Assembly: GCF_003264115.1 (NCBI RefSeq)
Contig: NZ_CP021912.1
Location: 3,021,001-3,085,000, forward strand
Reading direction: 5' to 3'
From: Erythrobacter sp. KY5
GTDB lineage: Bacteria; Pseudomonadota; Alphaproteobacteria; Sphingomonadales; Sphingomonadaceae
Length of the DNA: 64,000 nt
This document shows, piece by piece, positions 25,801 to 34,840 of this stretch; positions within the stretch are counted from its first letter, which is position 1, and each line of letters opens with the position of its first letter. The notes below the pieces were generated by a model, which ran no database searches, was not told where the DNA came from, and saw only the letters and a list, made by a program, of their open reading frames with translations. Made by a program: the position numbers and the translations under genes.

Positions 25801-27750
25801 TTATGCGGGAAGGGCGAGATGCTTGGCTCCGTAGACAGCCTGCCAGCTCTCGATTTCCTCTACCACGATATCGTCGATCGCGCGGACAAGATCAGAGGCG
25901 ACGTGATAGGTGAGGCGCTGCTCGTCGCCGCTCAAAAGCAGGACGATCCTCTCCTCGACATCGGCCAGTTTTGCGACCGTTACGCGAGAGATCGATGAAA
26001 ACCGCTCAAAGTCGCCAAAGTAACGGATGCCCGCAAGGTTTGCGCCAATGGTTGGAAAGGCCACTCCGAGGAAGGTGAAAAGCTTCGCCGTCGCGTAGGG
26101 CCAGCCAGCAGGCAAGACGCCGGCAAGCGCGCCAAGCTCAATCAGCAGGTAGATCGAAACCGACACCACGGCGGCGAGAAATCCCCATTCAGCGGTCTTG
26201 TCGATCCGGTGGTGCACACGGTGCAGCTGCTCGGCCTTGGCTGCATGGTATTGGCGCTGCCCCCGAACGTGGGGAAGCACGACGTTCGAGAGGACGCGGC
26301 GAAGATAAGCGCGATCGACGCGCGCTTCTGGCAGGCCAGCATCGCGCAAGGCATCGCGGACATATCGCTCGGGCCATTGCGCCGTCTCTGCCCGTGGCCA
26401 GCGCGCAATTGGGCGAGACACCCCCATCATCAGGATGCCGGGTGCAAAGCGCAGATACTCAGCGACGCGCCGTGTCTCGAACCAGCGACGATGCCATGCC
26501 CTGCGCGCCCCGGCATAAGTGATCGAAAGGATAAGAACGAGCAGCGCCAGCTCGATCGAAGCGAATATCCATTTATACTTCGCCAGATCGAACGGCAGGT
26601 AGGCAATTCCGGCAATGATCGCCAGGGCCGAGAGGATGAAGTTGAGCGACATTCCGCTGCGATAGGCATCGGATAAACGGCTCGACACTGCATCGGCCCA
26701 TGCGAACATGGGCAACAGGCTGTCACGGATACGGCTGTGCAAATGCTTGTCCGCACCCAGCAATTCCTGCGCCGCGTCGACGACTGATGCGGCTGAACCG
26801 TTCGCAATGTCTTCAGGAGATTCGTAAGCGGCTTTCGTGGTGCCGGACTTGACCGATCGCCCCCCAAAAAACGCTTCGATGCGGCGATAAAACCCGAAGA
26901 AAAAGCCAGCCTTTGGGCGCCACTTTTCGCGGTCGAGCGGGTCCATGCTGTCACCATCAAGCCCCAGCGATGTGCGGACAAGAGTATCGAGCCGATCACC
27001 GTCGGGATTGCCGTCGCCCTGCTTGCGATGCCCCAGTTCCTCAGGCCGAACGAGGATCGACCAGCCTTGCGGCATCGCAGGGTCTATCACGAGAACAGGC
27101 GTTCCCTGTTCCAGCGCGTGCAGGACCGTATGACCCGTGCCACCGGGCAAATCGGTCATCTTGCCATCCCAGACCGCGATCAAAAGATCGCATCGCTCGA
27201 TCATCACACGGCCCGCGAGGGCAACATTGTCTGACGCAAGAGCGGCAAAACGATGCGCCGCACTTTTGTTGGCAGGTTCATCGAGAGTTTGCTCGAAGAC
27301 CGCGCGTATCTCCTCATCGCGATCCGCAATCTGGAAGACATGCGCCCGGTCCATCAGACCGCGAATTGCGGCGGCGCGGCGTTCGACTTCGGGATCGCCG
27401 GGCCGTTCGCCTCGTGCGAGAGCTCGCACATCACTGGCACTTGATGCGCCCGCATTGATCGCAAGGTTCAGCTCTGCGCCAAATGGCAGCGGTGCAATCA
27501 GCGACCAGTCACGCTCAAGCGCGAGATGGGCTGCGACCTGATCGACGCCGCCTGCAAGCAGGCAGTGCAACCGGACTGGGCGAACCAGATCAGCATCCGC
27601 GCGGCGCAGGCGATCAAACCGGTCGAACAGGTCTGACAGGACGGCCCTTACCTCCGCCTCATTCGCTTCGAGTGAAGCGTTGTCGGGACGGTGTCCGGTA
27701 ATCGCAAGCGCCAGATGCGGCTGCCAGGGAGCGAACGCTTTTGGGTTCAT
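25801..27750 (-). CDS. SLOG-like nucleotide-binding domain with C-terminal transmembrane (SLATT-like) region
   Basis: 649 residues, not closely recognised. The N-terminal half resembles the Rossmann-like SLOG/YspA group: LALAITGHRP near residue 13, LLAGGVDQVAA, and DLLIAVWDGK followed by PGGTGHTVLHALEQGTPVLVI (about 205-235), where the GTG loop would hold a nucleotide. The C-terminal half has two pairs of membrane helices (about 365-420 and 530-590) separated by a charged region. This is similar to SLATT membrane modules that Burroughs and Aravind predicted as pore-forming effectors in nucleotide-sensing conflict systems. The neighbours (a secreted protease divergently, a TIR protein 2.8 kb away) do not form an obvious operon with it. 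The defence link is inference. Confidence 0.6.
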   Translation of the reverse strand: MNPKAFAPWQPHLALAITGHRPDNASLEANEAEVRAVLSDLFDRFDRLRRADADLVRPVRLHCLLAGGVDQVAAHLALERDWSLIAPLPFGAELNLAINAGASSASDVRALARGERPGDPEVERRAAAIRGLMDRAHVFQIADRDEEIRAVFEQTLDEPANKSAAHRFAALASDNVALAGRVMIERCDLLIAVWDGKMTDLPGGTGHTVLHALEQGTPVLVIDPAMPQGWSILVRPEELGHRKQGDGNPDGDRLDTLVRTSLGLDGDSMDPLDREKWRPKAGFFFGFYRRIEAFFGGRSVKSGTTKAAYESPEDIANGSAASVVDAAQELLGADKHLHSRIRDSLLPMFAWADAVSSRLSDAYRSGMSLNFILSALAIIAGIAYLPFDLAKYKWIFASIELALLVLILSITYAGARRAWHRRWFETRRVAEYLRFAPGILMMGVSRPIARWPRAETAQWPERYVRDALRDAGLPEARVDRAYLRRVLSNVVLPHVRGQRQYHAAKAEQLHRVHHRIDKTAEWGFLAAVVSVSIYLLIELGALAGVLPAGWPYATAKLFTFLGVAFPTIGANLAGIRYFGDFERFSSISRVTVAKLADVEERIVLLLSGDEQRLTYHVASDLVRAIDDIVVEEIESWQAVYGAKHLALPA

Positions 27751-27915
27751 CAGTGCTTCGCTTTTTAACCCCTGTTGCCGCCCGAAATGCAGCCAGCCCG
27801 TATAATGGCTGGCCTTTCCTTACCGTCCGATCATCGCGAGGCACAACCCCGTAGCGGTTGACACCCCCAAATGCGAAGCGCAGCCTGTTTCGACGCGTGG
27901 GGGAGGATGCAAGGT

Positions 27916-30198
27916 ATGCATCGAAAATATGCGAGCGCATGGCTGGTTGCGGCAATCATGGTGGCACCGTTTGCCGCGCATGCGCAAACGGTTGAGCCTG
28001 AGCTCAAGCAACCCAACGATACGCCCATCGCGAATGTAGACTATGAGCGGATCGCAACTACCAAGGCGCCGGTCGACAAGTCGGAGGATAGACTGCGCGA
28101 TGAAGCCGCGACCTTTGCGGCATTGCAACAGGCTTGCGCAGCAGAAGAAATCGCGTCCTGCGGCAATTTGGGCAAGGCATATGAGCGCGGTGAAGGAACG
28201 CCGCAGAACCGCCCGATCGCGGGGATCCTGTTGAGCGAAGCATGCGACGCCGGCGATGCCCGCAGCTGCTTGGGACTAGGAGAATTGCTACTCGCCTCAC
28301 GACTAGAGCAGCCTGGCAAGCGCGCTTTCACGGCGTTCAGCCGCGCCTGCGAATTGGACTCGCTCGATGGCTGCGCAAGTGTCGCTCGCGCCTATCGCAA
28401 GGGTGATGGCGTGGAACAGGATGTGGTGCGCGCGAACGAACTAGCGCGCGCTGCCTGCGATAAAGGCGGCGGGCTTGCATGCCGTGACATCGCGGACCAG
28501 ATCGCCTCAGCTGACACTGAAAACCTGCGAGTTGACGAACTCGTTGCGCTCTACACACGTGCTTGTTTTGCCGGGGATGCATGGTCCTGCAGTAGCCTGC
28601 CGAGCTATTCAGGCTTTGACGATGCGCTGCCTTCCCATCCCGGCAAGGCGGAGCTGTTCGAGCGCGGCTGTCAGCTCGACGATGCGTTCTCGTGCATTCG
28701 GCGCGGCGAGATCGCGTTGTCCGCTGACAGCGGATATCGCAACTTCCCGGCAGCGATGCCCTATTACGACCGGGCCTGTTATCTGCAGCCGGATCGCTTG
28801 TGCTGGGGGGCGCAAGTCCTGCGCCAAGAACCGATTGAGTCTGACGCCTGTCAATTCGGTGACAATTCGGCTTGCGCAAGGCTGGCTGAGATCTACTACC
28901 GGCCCAACACTCCGTTCTACGACCCGGAATTGGCTCAGGCCTATTACGAATATGCCTGCTATGCCGGGGCGACCGAAGCCTGCGCACAAGCGGGGCAGTT
29001 GGTGCTCGATGAATCTGGCCCCCTCGATGCCGAGACGGTTTATCAGGGCATCGCCTATCTCGAACGCGGTTGCGCGGCAGAGCATCTGTTTGCCTGCTCT
29101 CAGCTTGCCGAGCATCTCGAACGAGGTGAGATCATCGCCCGCGACATGGCGCGCCATTACGAGCTTTCGCTGCGCCTGTGCGATGCGAATTGGGGCAGGA
29201 GTTGTCAGGATCTTGAGAACGCCTTCGCAACCGATCCCGACGCCCCATTAACGCAGGCCGGTATCCGCTACCCCGCCCCAGTCGAAGAAGGCGACACCGA
29301 TTGGATGGACCCATACCTCACCGATCAGGAGCGAGAGGACAGGCGAAATCGATGCGCTACCAGCGAAATCGAGTTTCGGGGCACAGTCTACACCGACACC
29401 GTCTGCGTCCCGCAGGAACTGGTCATTGGCGGCAGGAGTTTGCAGCCCGGTGCCGCGCCTTGGCAAGCCTTGATCTGGCGTCCTGAGCGTGGATTTGGAA
29501 TCGACCTCAATGAAAGCCAGCGCGTGCTATGTGGAGGATCGCTGATAGCGACCGGGTGGATACTGACTGCGGCGCATTGCCTGAACGATGATGGAGGGCT
29601 GATCGAAGGTCGCGGTTATACCGTGAGGCTGGGCGTCCACGATCCACACGAACGGCAGGGTTTCTCCTATCCGATTGTTCGCGTCTATGATCACCCGCTC
29701 TATGATCCAGATACTTTCGCGTACGATATCGCGCTGATCCGCTATAACCCCGGTGCCGGCCGACGCGAAGGTCCGGTCAATTCGATCACCAGCATCGCCA
29801 TCGATCAGCAAACTATGCAGGACCGCGTGATCCGCCGGGGTGCGCCGGTTTACGTCTACGGTTTTGGGCGCACACAATTGAACGATGCGTCAAGCACGGC
29901 ATCGCTTCAGAGCGCCAGGCTGTTGCTTGAATCCCAGGCACGCTGCAACAGCATCACCGAATTTCCACGCGAGCAATGGAATACGATGCTGTGCGCTGCC
30001 GGCCCTAATCGCGAACAGGCATGCAAGGGCGACAGCGGCGGCCCTCTTATCACTTACAGCGACGAGGATCGGAGGCCTCGCGTGATCGGGGTGGTGAGTT
30101 CGGGGCGCTCATGCGGTCAAACCGGCGAAGCAAGCCGCTACACGCGTGTCGCGGCAGCGCGGGACTGGCTCGACGACATGCTGGGCATCATGCGCTGA
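27916..30198 (+). CDS. Secreted Cys-rich Sel1-repeat protein with C-terminal trypsin-like protease domain
   Basis: 760 residues from the ATG at 27916, 9 nt after GGGAGG; an in-frame upstream ATG at 27871 has no ribosome site. The signal peptide ends PFAAHAQ (about 24). Residues about 65-450 hold Sel1-like repeats with paired cysteines (ACDAGDARSCLGLGELL, CELDSLDGCASVARAYRKG, ACYAGATEACAQAG), as in Helicobacter Hcp proteins, so disulfides are likely in the periplasm. From about 500 follows an S1 protease: an IGG-like start (VIGGRSLQPG), His in TAAHC, Asp in YDIALIRY, Ser in CKGDSGGPL. The triad is complete. The divergent gene is the SLOG-like protein. A strong hairpin follows. Substrate and partners are unknown. 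Confidence 0.9.
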   Translation: MHRKYASAWLVAAIMVAPFAAHAQTVEPELKQPNDTPIANVDYERIATTKAPVDKSEDRLRDEAATFAALQQACAAEEIASCGNLGKAYERGEGTPQNRPIAGILLSEACDAGDARSCLGLGELLLASRLEQPGKRAFTAFSRACELDSLDGCASVARAYRKGDGVEQDVVRANELARAACDKGGGLACRDIADQIASADTENLRVDELVALYTRACFAGDAWSCSSLPSYSGFDDALPSHPGKAELFERGCQLDDAFSCIRRGEIALSADSGYRNFPAAMPYYDRACYLQPDRLCWGAQVLRQEPIESDACQFGDNSACARLAEIYYRPNTPFYDPELAQAYYEYACYAGATEACAQAGQLVLDESGPLDAETVYQGIAYLERGCAAEHLFACSQLAEHLERGEIIARDMARHYELSLRLCDANWGRSCQDLENAFATDPDAPLTQAGIRYPAPVEEGDTDWMDPYLTDQEREDRRNRCATSEIEFRGTVYTDTVCVPQELVIGGRSLQPGAAPWQALIWRPERGFGIDLNESQRVLCGGSLIATGWILTAAHCLNDDGGLIEGRGYTVRLGVHDPHERQGFSYPIVRVYDHPLYDPDTFAYDIALIRYNPGAGRREGPVNSITSIAIDQQTMQDRVIRRGAPVYVYGFGRTQLNDASSTASLQSARLLLESQARCNSITEFPREQWNTMLCAAGPNREQACKGDSGGPLITYSDEDRRPRVIGVVSSGRSCGQTGEASRYTRVAAARDWLDDMLGIMR

Positions 30199-30221
30199 TT
30201 CGTTTGCCAAAGTGAAAAGCA

Positions 30222-30257
30222 AAGGGCCCGGCTCAGGATGACCTGAGCCGGGCCCTT
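30222..30257. terminator. Bidirectional Rho-independent terminator
   Basis: A 16-bp perfect stem (AAGGGCCCGGCTCAGG / CCTGAGCCGGGCCCTT) has a 4-nt loop between the convergent protease and lipoprotein genes. A U-rich tail (TTTGCTTTT) follows on the minus strand. Confidence 0.88.
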
Positions 30258-30279
30258 GGTTCGGTATTGTGACCGAGAA

Positions 30280-30504
30280 TTACATGGGATCGACGGGATT
30301 GCCGCTGCCTTCGACCGGATCGGCTGCGGGCGTCTCTGCGGCGTCCTCAGCATCGCCCTCTGCGCTCTCTTCGGCCATCTCTTCGCCTGCTTCTTCAGCC
30401 ATCTCGTCGGTGGTTTCGTCAGCAGCGTCGGTTGCTTCGCCAGCACAGGCGGTAAGGGAAAGCGCCGCTGCGCATGCCATTGCCGTCAGAAAAGTCTTTC
30501 TCAT
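30280..30504 (-). CDS. Small acidic lipoprotein (74 aa), unknown function
   Basis: The start is the ATG at 30504 with GGGGGGAAC directly upstream; a longer frame begins before the ribosome site. A typical lipoprotein signal MRKTFLTAMACAAALSLTAC places the lipidated Cys at residue 20. The mature part of about 54 residues is almost only Ala, Glu, Asp, Thr and Met (repeated EEMAEE/DAAD patterns), strongly acidic and probably disordered. It lies 38 bp after the TIR-protein gene and may be cotranscribed with it. Similar low-complexity lipoproteins are common in sphingomonads with no assigned role. Confidence 0.8.
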   Translation of the reverse strand: MRKTFLTAMACAAALSLTACAGEATDAADETTDEMAEEAGEEMAEESAEGDAEDAAETPAADPVEGSGNPVDPM

Positions 30505-30542
30505 TGTTCCCCCCTTGGAAAATCGACCCGCAGCAACGGCTA

Positions 30543-32540
30543 TCACGAGGAAAGGCGCAAAAGCAAACGATCTAGCCCCGGCTCCGTGCGAAGGGGATCG
30601 AGCAGGGGATCGTTGGTTGTAAGCAGCACGCCGGGATCGCCCGCATCAAACGCACGGGTGAGCACTTCGAGGGCGCGTTCATTCTCTCCCCACTGTGCGA
30701 GCACCTGTGCCTGTTGGTAAAGTCCTGTGTCTCCGTAATCAGCAAGCAATGCGGTAAATGCCTCATTCGCACCTGCATCGTCGCCCAGTTTGCGCCTGGT
30801 GATCGCCAGACCGGGAAGCGCGAACAGGTCGATAGCCTCAGCCTCGAATGCCGCCCGAGCGCCTCCAAGATCTCCCAGCGAAAGCCGCGCCACGCCAATC
30901 GCGTAGAAGGAATTGGCAAGGCTTGGATTAAGCTCGAGCGCCTTTTCCATGTAGGCGATCGCCTGATCGAAAGCTCCGGCAAATAGCGCGACGAAGCCTG
31001 CGCTGCGAAATGCGAGGGCGTTGAGGGGATCGAGTTCCAGCACTCGCTCGATCATTTGCATCGCCAGGGCCTGTTGGTTTCCGAAGGCGTAGAACGTGGC
31101 GATTGACCGCATCGTATCGGCATCGCCGGGAGCAAGCTCCTCTGCTCTCTTGTAGTGCGGATAAGCGCCCGCTCGGTCGATCTTTCCAAAGTTCAGCACA
31201 TATCCAAGCGCCAGATGACCCTGAGCGTAGTCCGGTGCAATCTCGATCGCGCGCTCCGCAGCTTCGATCGATCGCGCAAAAAGGCGGCCTACTTCGGCAG
31301 GGTCCGACGCAGTATTTGCAATGGCGGCAAGCGTGTTTGCCCGCCTCGCATGAGCTGCTGCATATTCAGGGTCGAAACCGATCGCTGCATCGAACTGATC
31401 GAGCGCCGATCGCTTTACCTCTTCGCCCGATCCAAGGGCATAGAGCGACTGGCCGCGCAAATAGGCTTCGAATGCGCGCACGTTTTCGGTTCCGCCCACG
31501 TCATCTTGCTGTTCGACGCTGCTTCGCGCAGCCCTGTCGCTGGCGATGCGTGCGACCAGAGACAGCGCGACCGTTTCAGCGATTTCCTTTTGAACAGCCA
31601 GCACATCGCTGAAATCGCGGTCGTAGCTTTCGGACCATTGCACCAGGCCGCCATCCACTTCGAGAAGTTCGGCATAGATGCGAACCGTCTGGTCCACTTG
31701 CTGCACATTGCCGCGCAGAATCGAGGTCACACCAAGCGCAAGGCCAACGGCAAAATCATCCTCGCCCTGGCTGGCATTGGATGAGGTCGGAGCAGAAACC
31801 CTGAGGCGCGGGTTGCGCGAAAGTGCCTGTCTCAATTCGTTGGACAAGCCATCGGAGAACCAGACCTGATCCTCGCCCCCCGTAAGGTTTGCAAAGCGCA
31901 ATACAGCCATCGACAAAGACCCATCGCCCTCGCCGATATCAAAAAGCCCCTGCTGCCAAGCTGCGATAACAGCCCCTGCCCCCAACACGCCTGCTCCTGC
32001 CGTCATCAGGGCGCGGCGTGAAAGTCCTTTATGCGCAGAAGCGGCGGCAACGGGCGAACCTGCGCCCGGCGCGATAGTCGGCGCGGCTTTGCCATTATCG
32101 CCTTGGGAGGCCGCGACCTGACCGTTGATGGCTTTGACCAGCTTCGCGATTTCTGGCGCATCGGAAGCGCCCGACCACTCGCTCATGTCGAGAATCTGTA
32201 TCTGACGGAAACCGAGCGGGGACATCGTTCCGTCAAGCGTTACCGGAACCAGGCACCCTCGCTCGCGTCCTCGCTGTGCCTCGTCGCGCACCCAGCTCGA
32301 ATCCACCGACAGCCTGGTCCACAAGACGACAACGCAATCCGCACCTTCAAGGGCAGCTTCGGTTGTCGGCAGGTAATTCACACCGCCTTCGAGCAATTGA
32401 TCCCACCAAACCTCGAAACCTCTGGCTTCCAGTATTTCGCGAAGTTTCCCGGCTTGTTCGATATCGGCACGGGTGTAGCTCAGGAACAGCTTGGGACGCG
32501 GCGCATGGCGCGCTTCGCCTGCTGCATCGAGACCAGCCAT
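30543..32540 (-). CDS. TIR domain, membrane anchor, TolB-like domain and TPR repeats
   Basis: 665 residues. The TIR domain at about 15-140 begins KLFLSYTRADIEQA, continues EVWWDQLLEGG and VLWTRLSVDSSWVRDEAQ, and includes a candidate catalytic Glu after the SxW segment. One membrane helix (about 174-195, ALMTAGAGVLGAGAVIAAW) follows. A domain of the type found after adenylate-cyclase or CadC regulators comes next (MAVLRFANLTGG, WFSDGLSNELRQALS, LRGNVQQVDQTVRIYAELLE). The C-terminal third is TPR repeats (AIGFDPEYAAAHARRA, LELDPLNALAFRSAGFVALF). TIR domains can hydrolyse NAD+ or only mediate contacts. This architecture is widespread in sphingomonads and not clearly a defence gene. Confidence 0.85.
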   Translation of the reverse strand: MAGLDAAGEARHAPRPKLFLSYTRADIEQAGKLREILEARGFEVWWDQLLEGGVNYLPTTEAALEGADCVVVLWTRLSVDSSWVRDEAQRGRERGCLVPVTLDGTMSPLGFRQIQILDMSEWSGASDAPEIAKLVKAINGQVAASQGDNGKAAPTIAPGAGSPVAAASAHKGLSRRALMTAGAGVLGAGAVIAAWQQGLFDIGEGDGSLSMAVLRFANLTGGEDQVWFSDGLSNELRQALSRNPRLRVSAPTSSNASQGEDDFAVGLALGVTSILRGNVQQVDQTVRIYAELLEVDGGLVQWSESYDRDFSDVLAVQKEIAETVALSLVARIASDRAARSSVEQQDDVGGTENVRAFEAYLRGQSLYALGSGEEVKRSALDQFDAAIGFDPEYAAAHARRANTLAAIANTASDPAEVGRLFARSIEAAERAIEIAPDYAQGHLALGYVLNFGKIDRAGAYPHYKRAEELAPGDADTMRSIATFYAFGNQQALAMQMIERVLELDPLNALAFRSAGFVALFAGAFDQAIAYMEKALELNPSLANSFYAIGVARLSLGDLGGARAAFEAEAIDLFALPGLAITRRKLGDDAGANEAFTALLADYGDTGLYQQAQVLAQWGENERALEVLTRAFDAGDPGVLLTTNDPLLDPLRTEPGLDRLLLRLSS

Positions 32541-32721
32541 ATGCCCTCCGTGAAATCCCCGTCAGGACGGAGCTTAGGACGCGCAATCGCTGATGACCAG
32601 CCTTCGCACAGTCGTCGGGGTACAACAGTAGCCGGTCCGAAAATGAAGAAGGCGCAGGGATGCTTTGAAGCTGACCTGCCGCCACGACAGTCCAAGGAAA
32701 CGCCTGCTCGCTCTGAACCAA

Positions 32722-33543
32722 TCAGCGTTCTCCGGCACCGATCGTTGAATTCGCTCGATCCTCCTGTGCAATCCATTCCGAGACGACATGGGTGTACTCG
32801 CGAGGCAGCCTGTGTCCGCTATCGAATTCCACCCGCGTGAGATTAGCACCGGCAAGCGCAACCAGCTCGGTATTTTGTTCCGGAGTTGAGAACTGGTCCT
32901 TGCCAGCGGTGACCAGAAGCCACTTCGATTTGACGTGGTCGGCGAAGGTGATCGGAGCGACATCCGGCACGTTGCGAACAGCTGGCGGCACCATGGTCGC
33001 AATGTGCGACACCCGATCATCTTGCGCTGACAGCAAAATCGCTGTCTGGGCGCCCATACTGTAGCCGATGGCCAGCAGCCGTTCGGGTCTCCCGAACCGC
33101 TTGTCGATATAGTCCAGCAGTTCGACATAATCGGCGACCGTCAGGTTGATCATGGCGCGATAAGGCCCGGCGTCGCCCGATCGTGCGCCCTGTAACCGGT
33201 CCATCGGCGATATATGATCGGCGCGTGGCCCATGAGCGCGTGCGTCGAGGGCGAACACTCTGTACCCCCGGTCGATGAGATCACGCGTGACGACATCGAC
33301 ATAGAATGCCTGATCATAAGCCAGCCATGCCAGGCTGGACTGGCCCAGTCCGTGCATCAGGATCGCGACGGGCGCGTCATCTCCGGTTCCATGCTTCTGG
33401 AACAGGAAGCCGGTGATCCGATCCCCATCCGACGCTTCCATGACCAGTGCCTCGATCTGCGTTTGCGCATGCACTGGCATTGCGCCAGCGAATGACACAG
33501 CCACAGCGACGCAAAGCAGTATTCTCGAGAAGAAATGTCTCAT
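32722..33543 (-). CDS. Secreted alpha/beta hydrolase
   Basis: 273 residues with a signal peptide ending PVHAQ (about 28). The oxyanion-region HGLGQSS (about 64-70) is followed by the nucleophile elbow GYSMGAQ and a late His in SGHRLPREY as the acid-base partner; Asp in AGKDQF is the likely third member. The fold is that of dienelactone-hydrolase/acyl-peptidase-like esterases in the periplasm. It stands alone between the TIR gene and the two-component system, with 180 bp of empty sequence upstream of the TIR gene start. The natural substrate is unknown. Confidence 0.85.
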   Translation of the reverse strand: MRHFFSRILLCVAVAVSFAGAMPVHAQTQIEALVMEASDGDRITGFLFQKHGTGDDAPVAILMHGLGQSSLAWLAYDQAFYVDVVTRDLIDRGYRVFALDARAHGPRADHISPMDRLQGARSGDAGPYRAMINLTVADYVELLDYIDKRFGRPERLLAIGYSMGAQTAILLSAQDDRVSHIATMVPPAVRNVPDVAPITFADHVKSKWLLVTAGKDQFSTPEQNTELVALAGANLTRVEFDSGHRLPREYTHVVSEWIAQEDRANSTIGAGER

Positions 33544-33622
33544 AGCAATCTCCCTATGTGAGGAGGCTTGCTATCGGTGGCGGTGTCAAAGCCGCGTCAA
33601 ATGTGGCCCCAAGCCACTCAGC

Positions 33623-34840
33623 TCACCAGAAAACCCGGGCGAGCGTCCCCGTTCTCTCTGCGGGTCCGACACTCAAATTCAGGCCGAAATGCGCGCATAG
33701 CCGTTCGGCGAGAGACAGCCCGATGCCGAAGCCGCTTGCATCGGAAGGCTCGCCAAAACCCACGCCCGTATCCCTTACCGATACTTCGCGCGCAGAGATG
33801 CAGATCGTCACCGCGCCTCGCTGGGTGAAGGCGAACGCATTGCGCAGCAGATTGCCGATGATCACTTGCGCGACGGCATCCGGCACCGGCATCCGGGCGT
33901 CCTTGTCACCGGTGATGCTGAATTCGACCTCGCTTTCCTTGAGCAAGTGCCGGTTTATCCCCGCTGCCTGTTCGCAGTTCAGCCAGATATTGCACACCGC
34001 ATCCTCATCCGGCTGGCGTCCGAGCCACAGGATGCCTTCGGTCAGCAACCGCATGTTTCCAAGAGCCGATCCAAGCCGGTCGGTGACCGGTGTGCGCTCT
34101 GCCCCCTTCTCCAGCAACTCAGCAGCCCCCATCGCAATCGAGAGCGGCGTTCTGAGCTCATGACTTACGTCGCGATTGAATTGTCGTTCACGTTCGATGA
34201 GTTTTTCGATCCGGTCATCGCGCGCGGCTAGCGCCTCGGCCAGCGAAGCGATTTCTTCAGGCGGCGCGGACAGGTGGATCAACCCGAAAGGAACGGGGCG
34301 TTCGCTGGACGCGGCACTTGCCATCGCTTCGAGAGGTCCACTGACCCGATTGGCCAACCTTCTCAGGAATATCAGCGCGATAGCCAGCATGATGCCGGCC
34401 AGCACGATCATGATAAGGATGAAGTCCCCCACCTGGTCGATCGAGCGAACGTAGGGCCGGGCGTTAAACGCGACATAACGCTGCTGACCGGCATCAGAAC
34501 GTATGGCGATATGGTAGTGAGTGTCCCTGTCGACGGTGACCTCGTATTCGCCATCGGGCCATGCCGGGTCGATCCTGTTCGCCAGGGATGGAGGCAGTGC
34601 GTCGAACTGATCATAGTATTGCATCTCCAGGCCGCGAAGCTCGTTTGCTCCCGATGGATCGGCGGTTTCCCGCCCGCCAATGACCTCGTCCGCTACCCGG
34701 CTGACCTGGTTCTCGAATATCTGGTCCTCGAGGTCGAAACCGAACATCACCGCAAGCGCGAGGGTGGCTGCGAAACACAGCCCGACCGAGAGCAGCAGGT
34801 TCCGCGTCAGCATGGATTTGACGCTTTGCGATCTGGGCAT
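33623..34840 (-). CDS. Sensor histidine kinase
   Basis: 405 residues from the ATG at 34840, which shares one base with the regulator stop (TGATG). A membrane helix at about 15-40, a periplasmic sensor of about 120 residues and a second helix at about 155-180 precede a HAMP-like linker. HisKA contains VSHELRTPLS with the phospho-accepting His. The ATPase domain shows the N-box VIIGNLLRNAFAF, G1 VRDTGVGFG and G2 GFGIGLSLAE. It pairs with the OmpR-type regulator directly upstream. The system is divergent from an FtsX-type ABC exporter, so membrane or peptide stress sensing is plausible but unproven. Confidence 0.92.
   Translation of the reverse strand: MPRSQSVKSMLTRNLLLSVGLCFAATLALAVMFGFDLEDQIFENQVSRVADEVIGGRETADPSGANELRGLEMQYYDQFDALPPSLANRIDPAWPDGEYEVTVDRDTHYHIAIRSDAGQQRYVAFNARPYVRSIDQVGDFILIMIVLAGIMLAIALIFLRRLANRVSGPLEAMASAASSERPVPFGLIHLSAPPEEIASLAEALAARDDRIEKLIERERQFNRDVSHELRTPLSIAMGAAELLEKGAERTPVTDRLGSALGNMRLLTEGILWLGRQPDEDAVCNIWLNCEQAAGINRHLLKESEVEFSITGDKDARMPVPDAVAQVIIGNLLRNAFAFTQRGAVTICISAREVSVRDTGVGFGEPSDASGFGIGLSLAERLCAHFGLNLSVGPAERTGTLARVFW

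Noticed and set aside
25705-25998. 97-codon plus-strand ORF after the EstB-like gene
   Set aside because: It runs into the SLOG-like gene antisense; no ribosome site or family.
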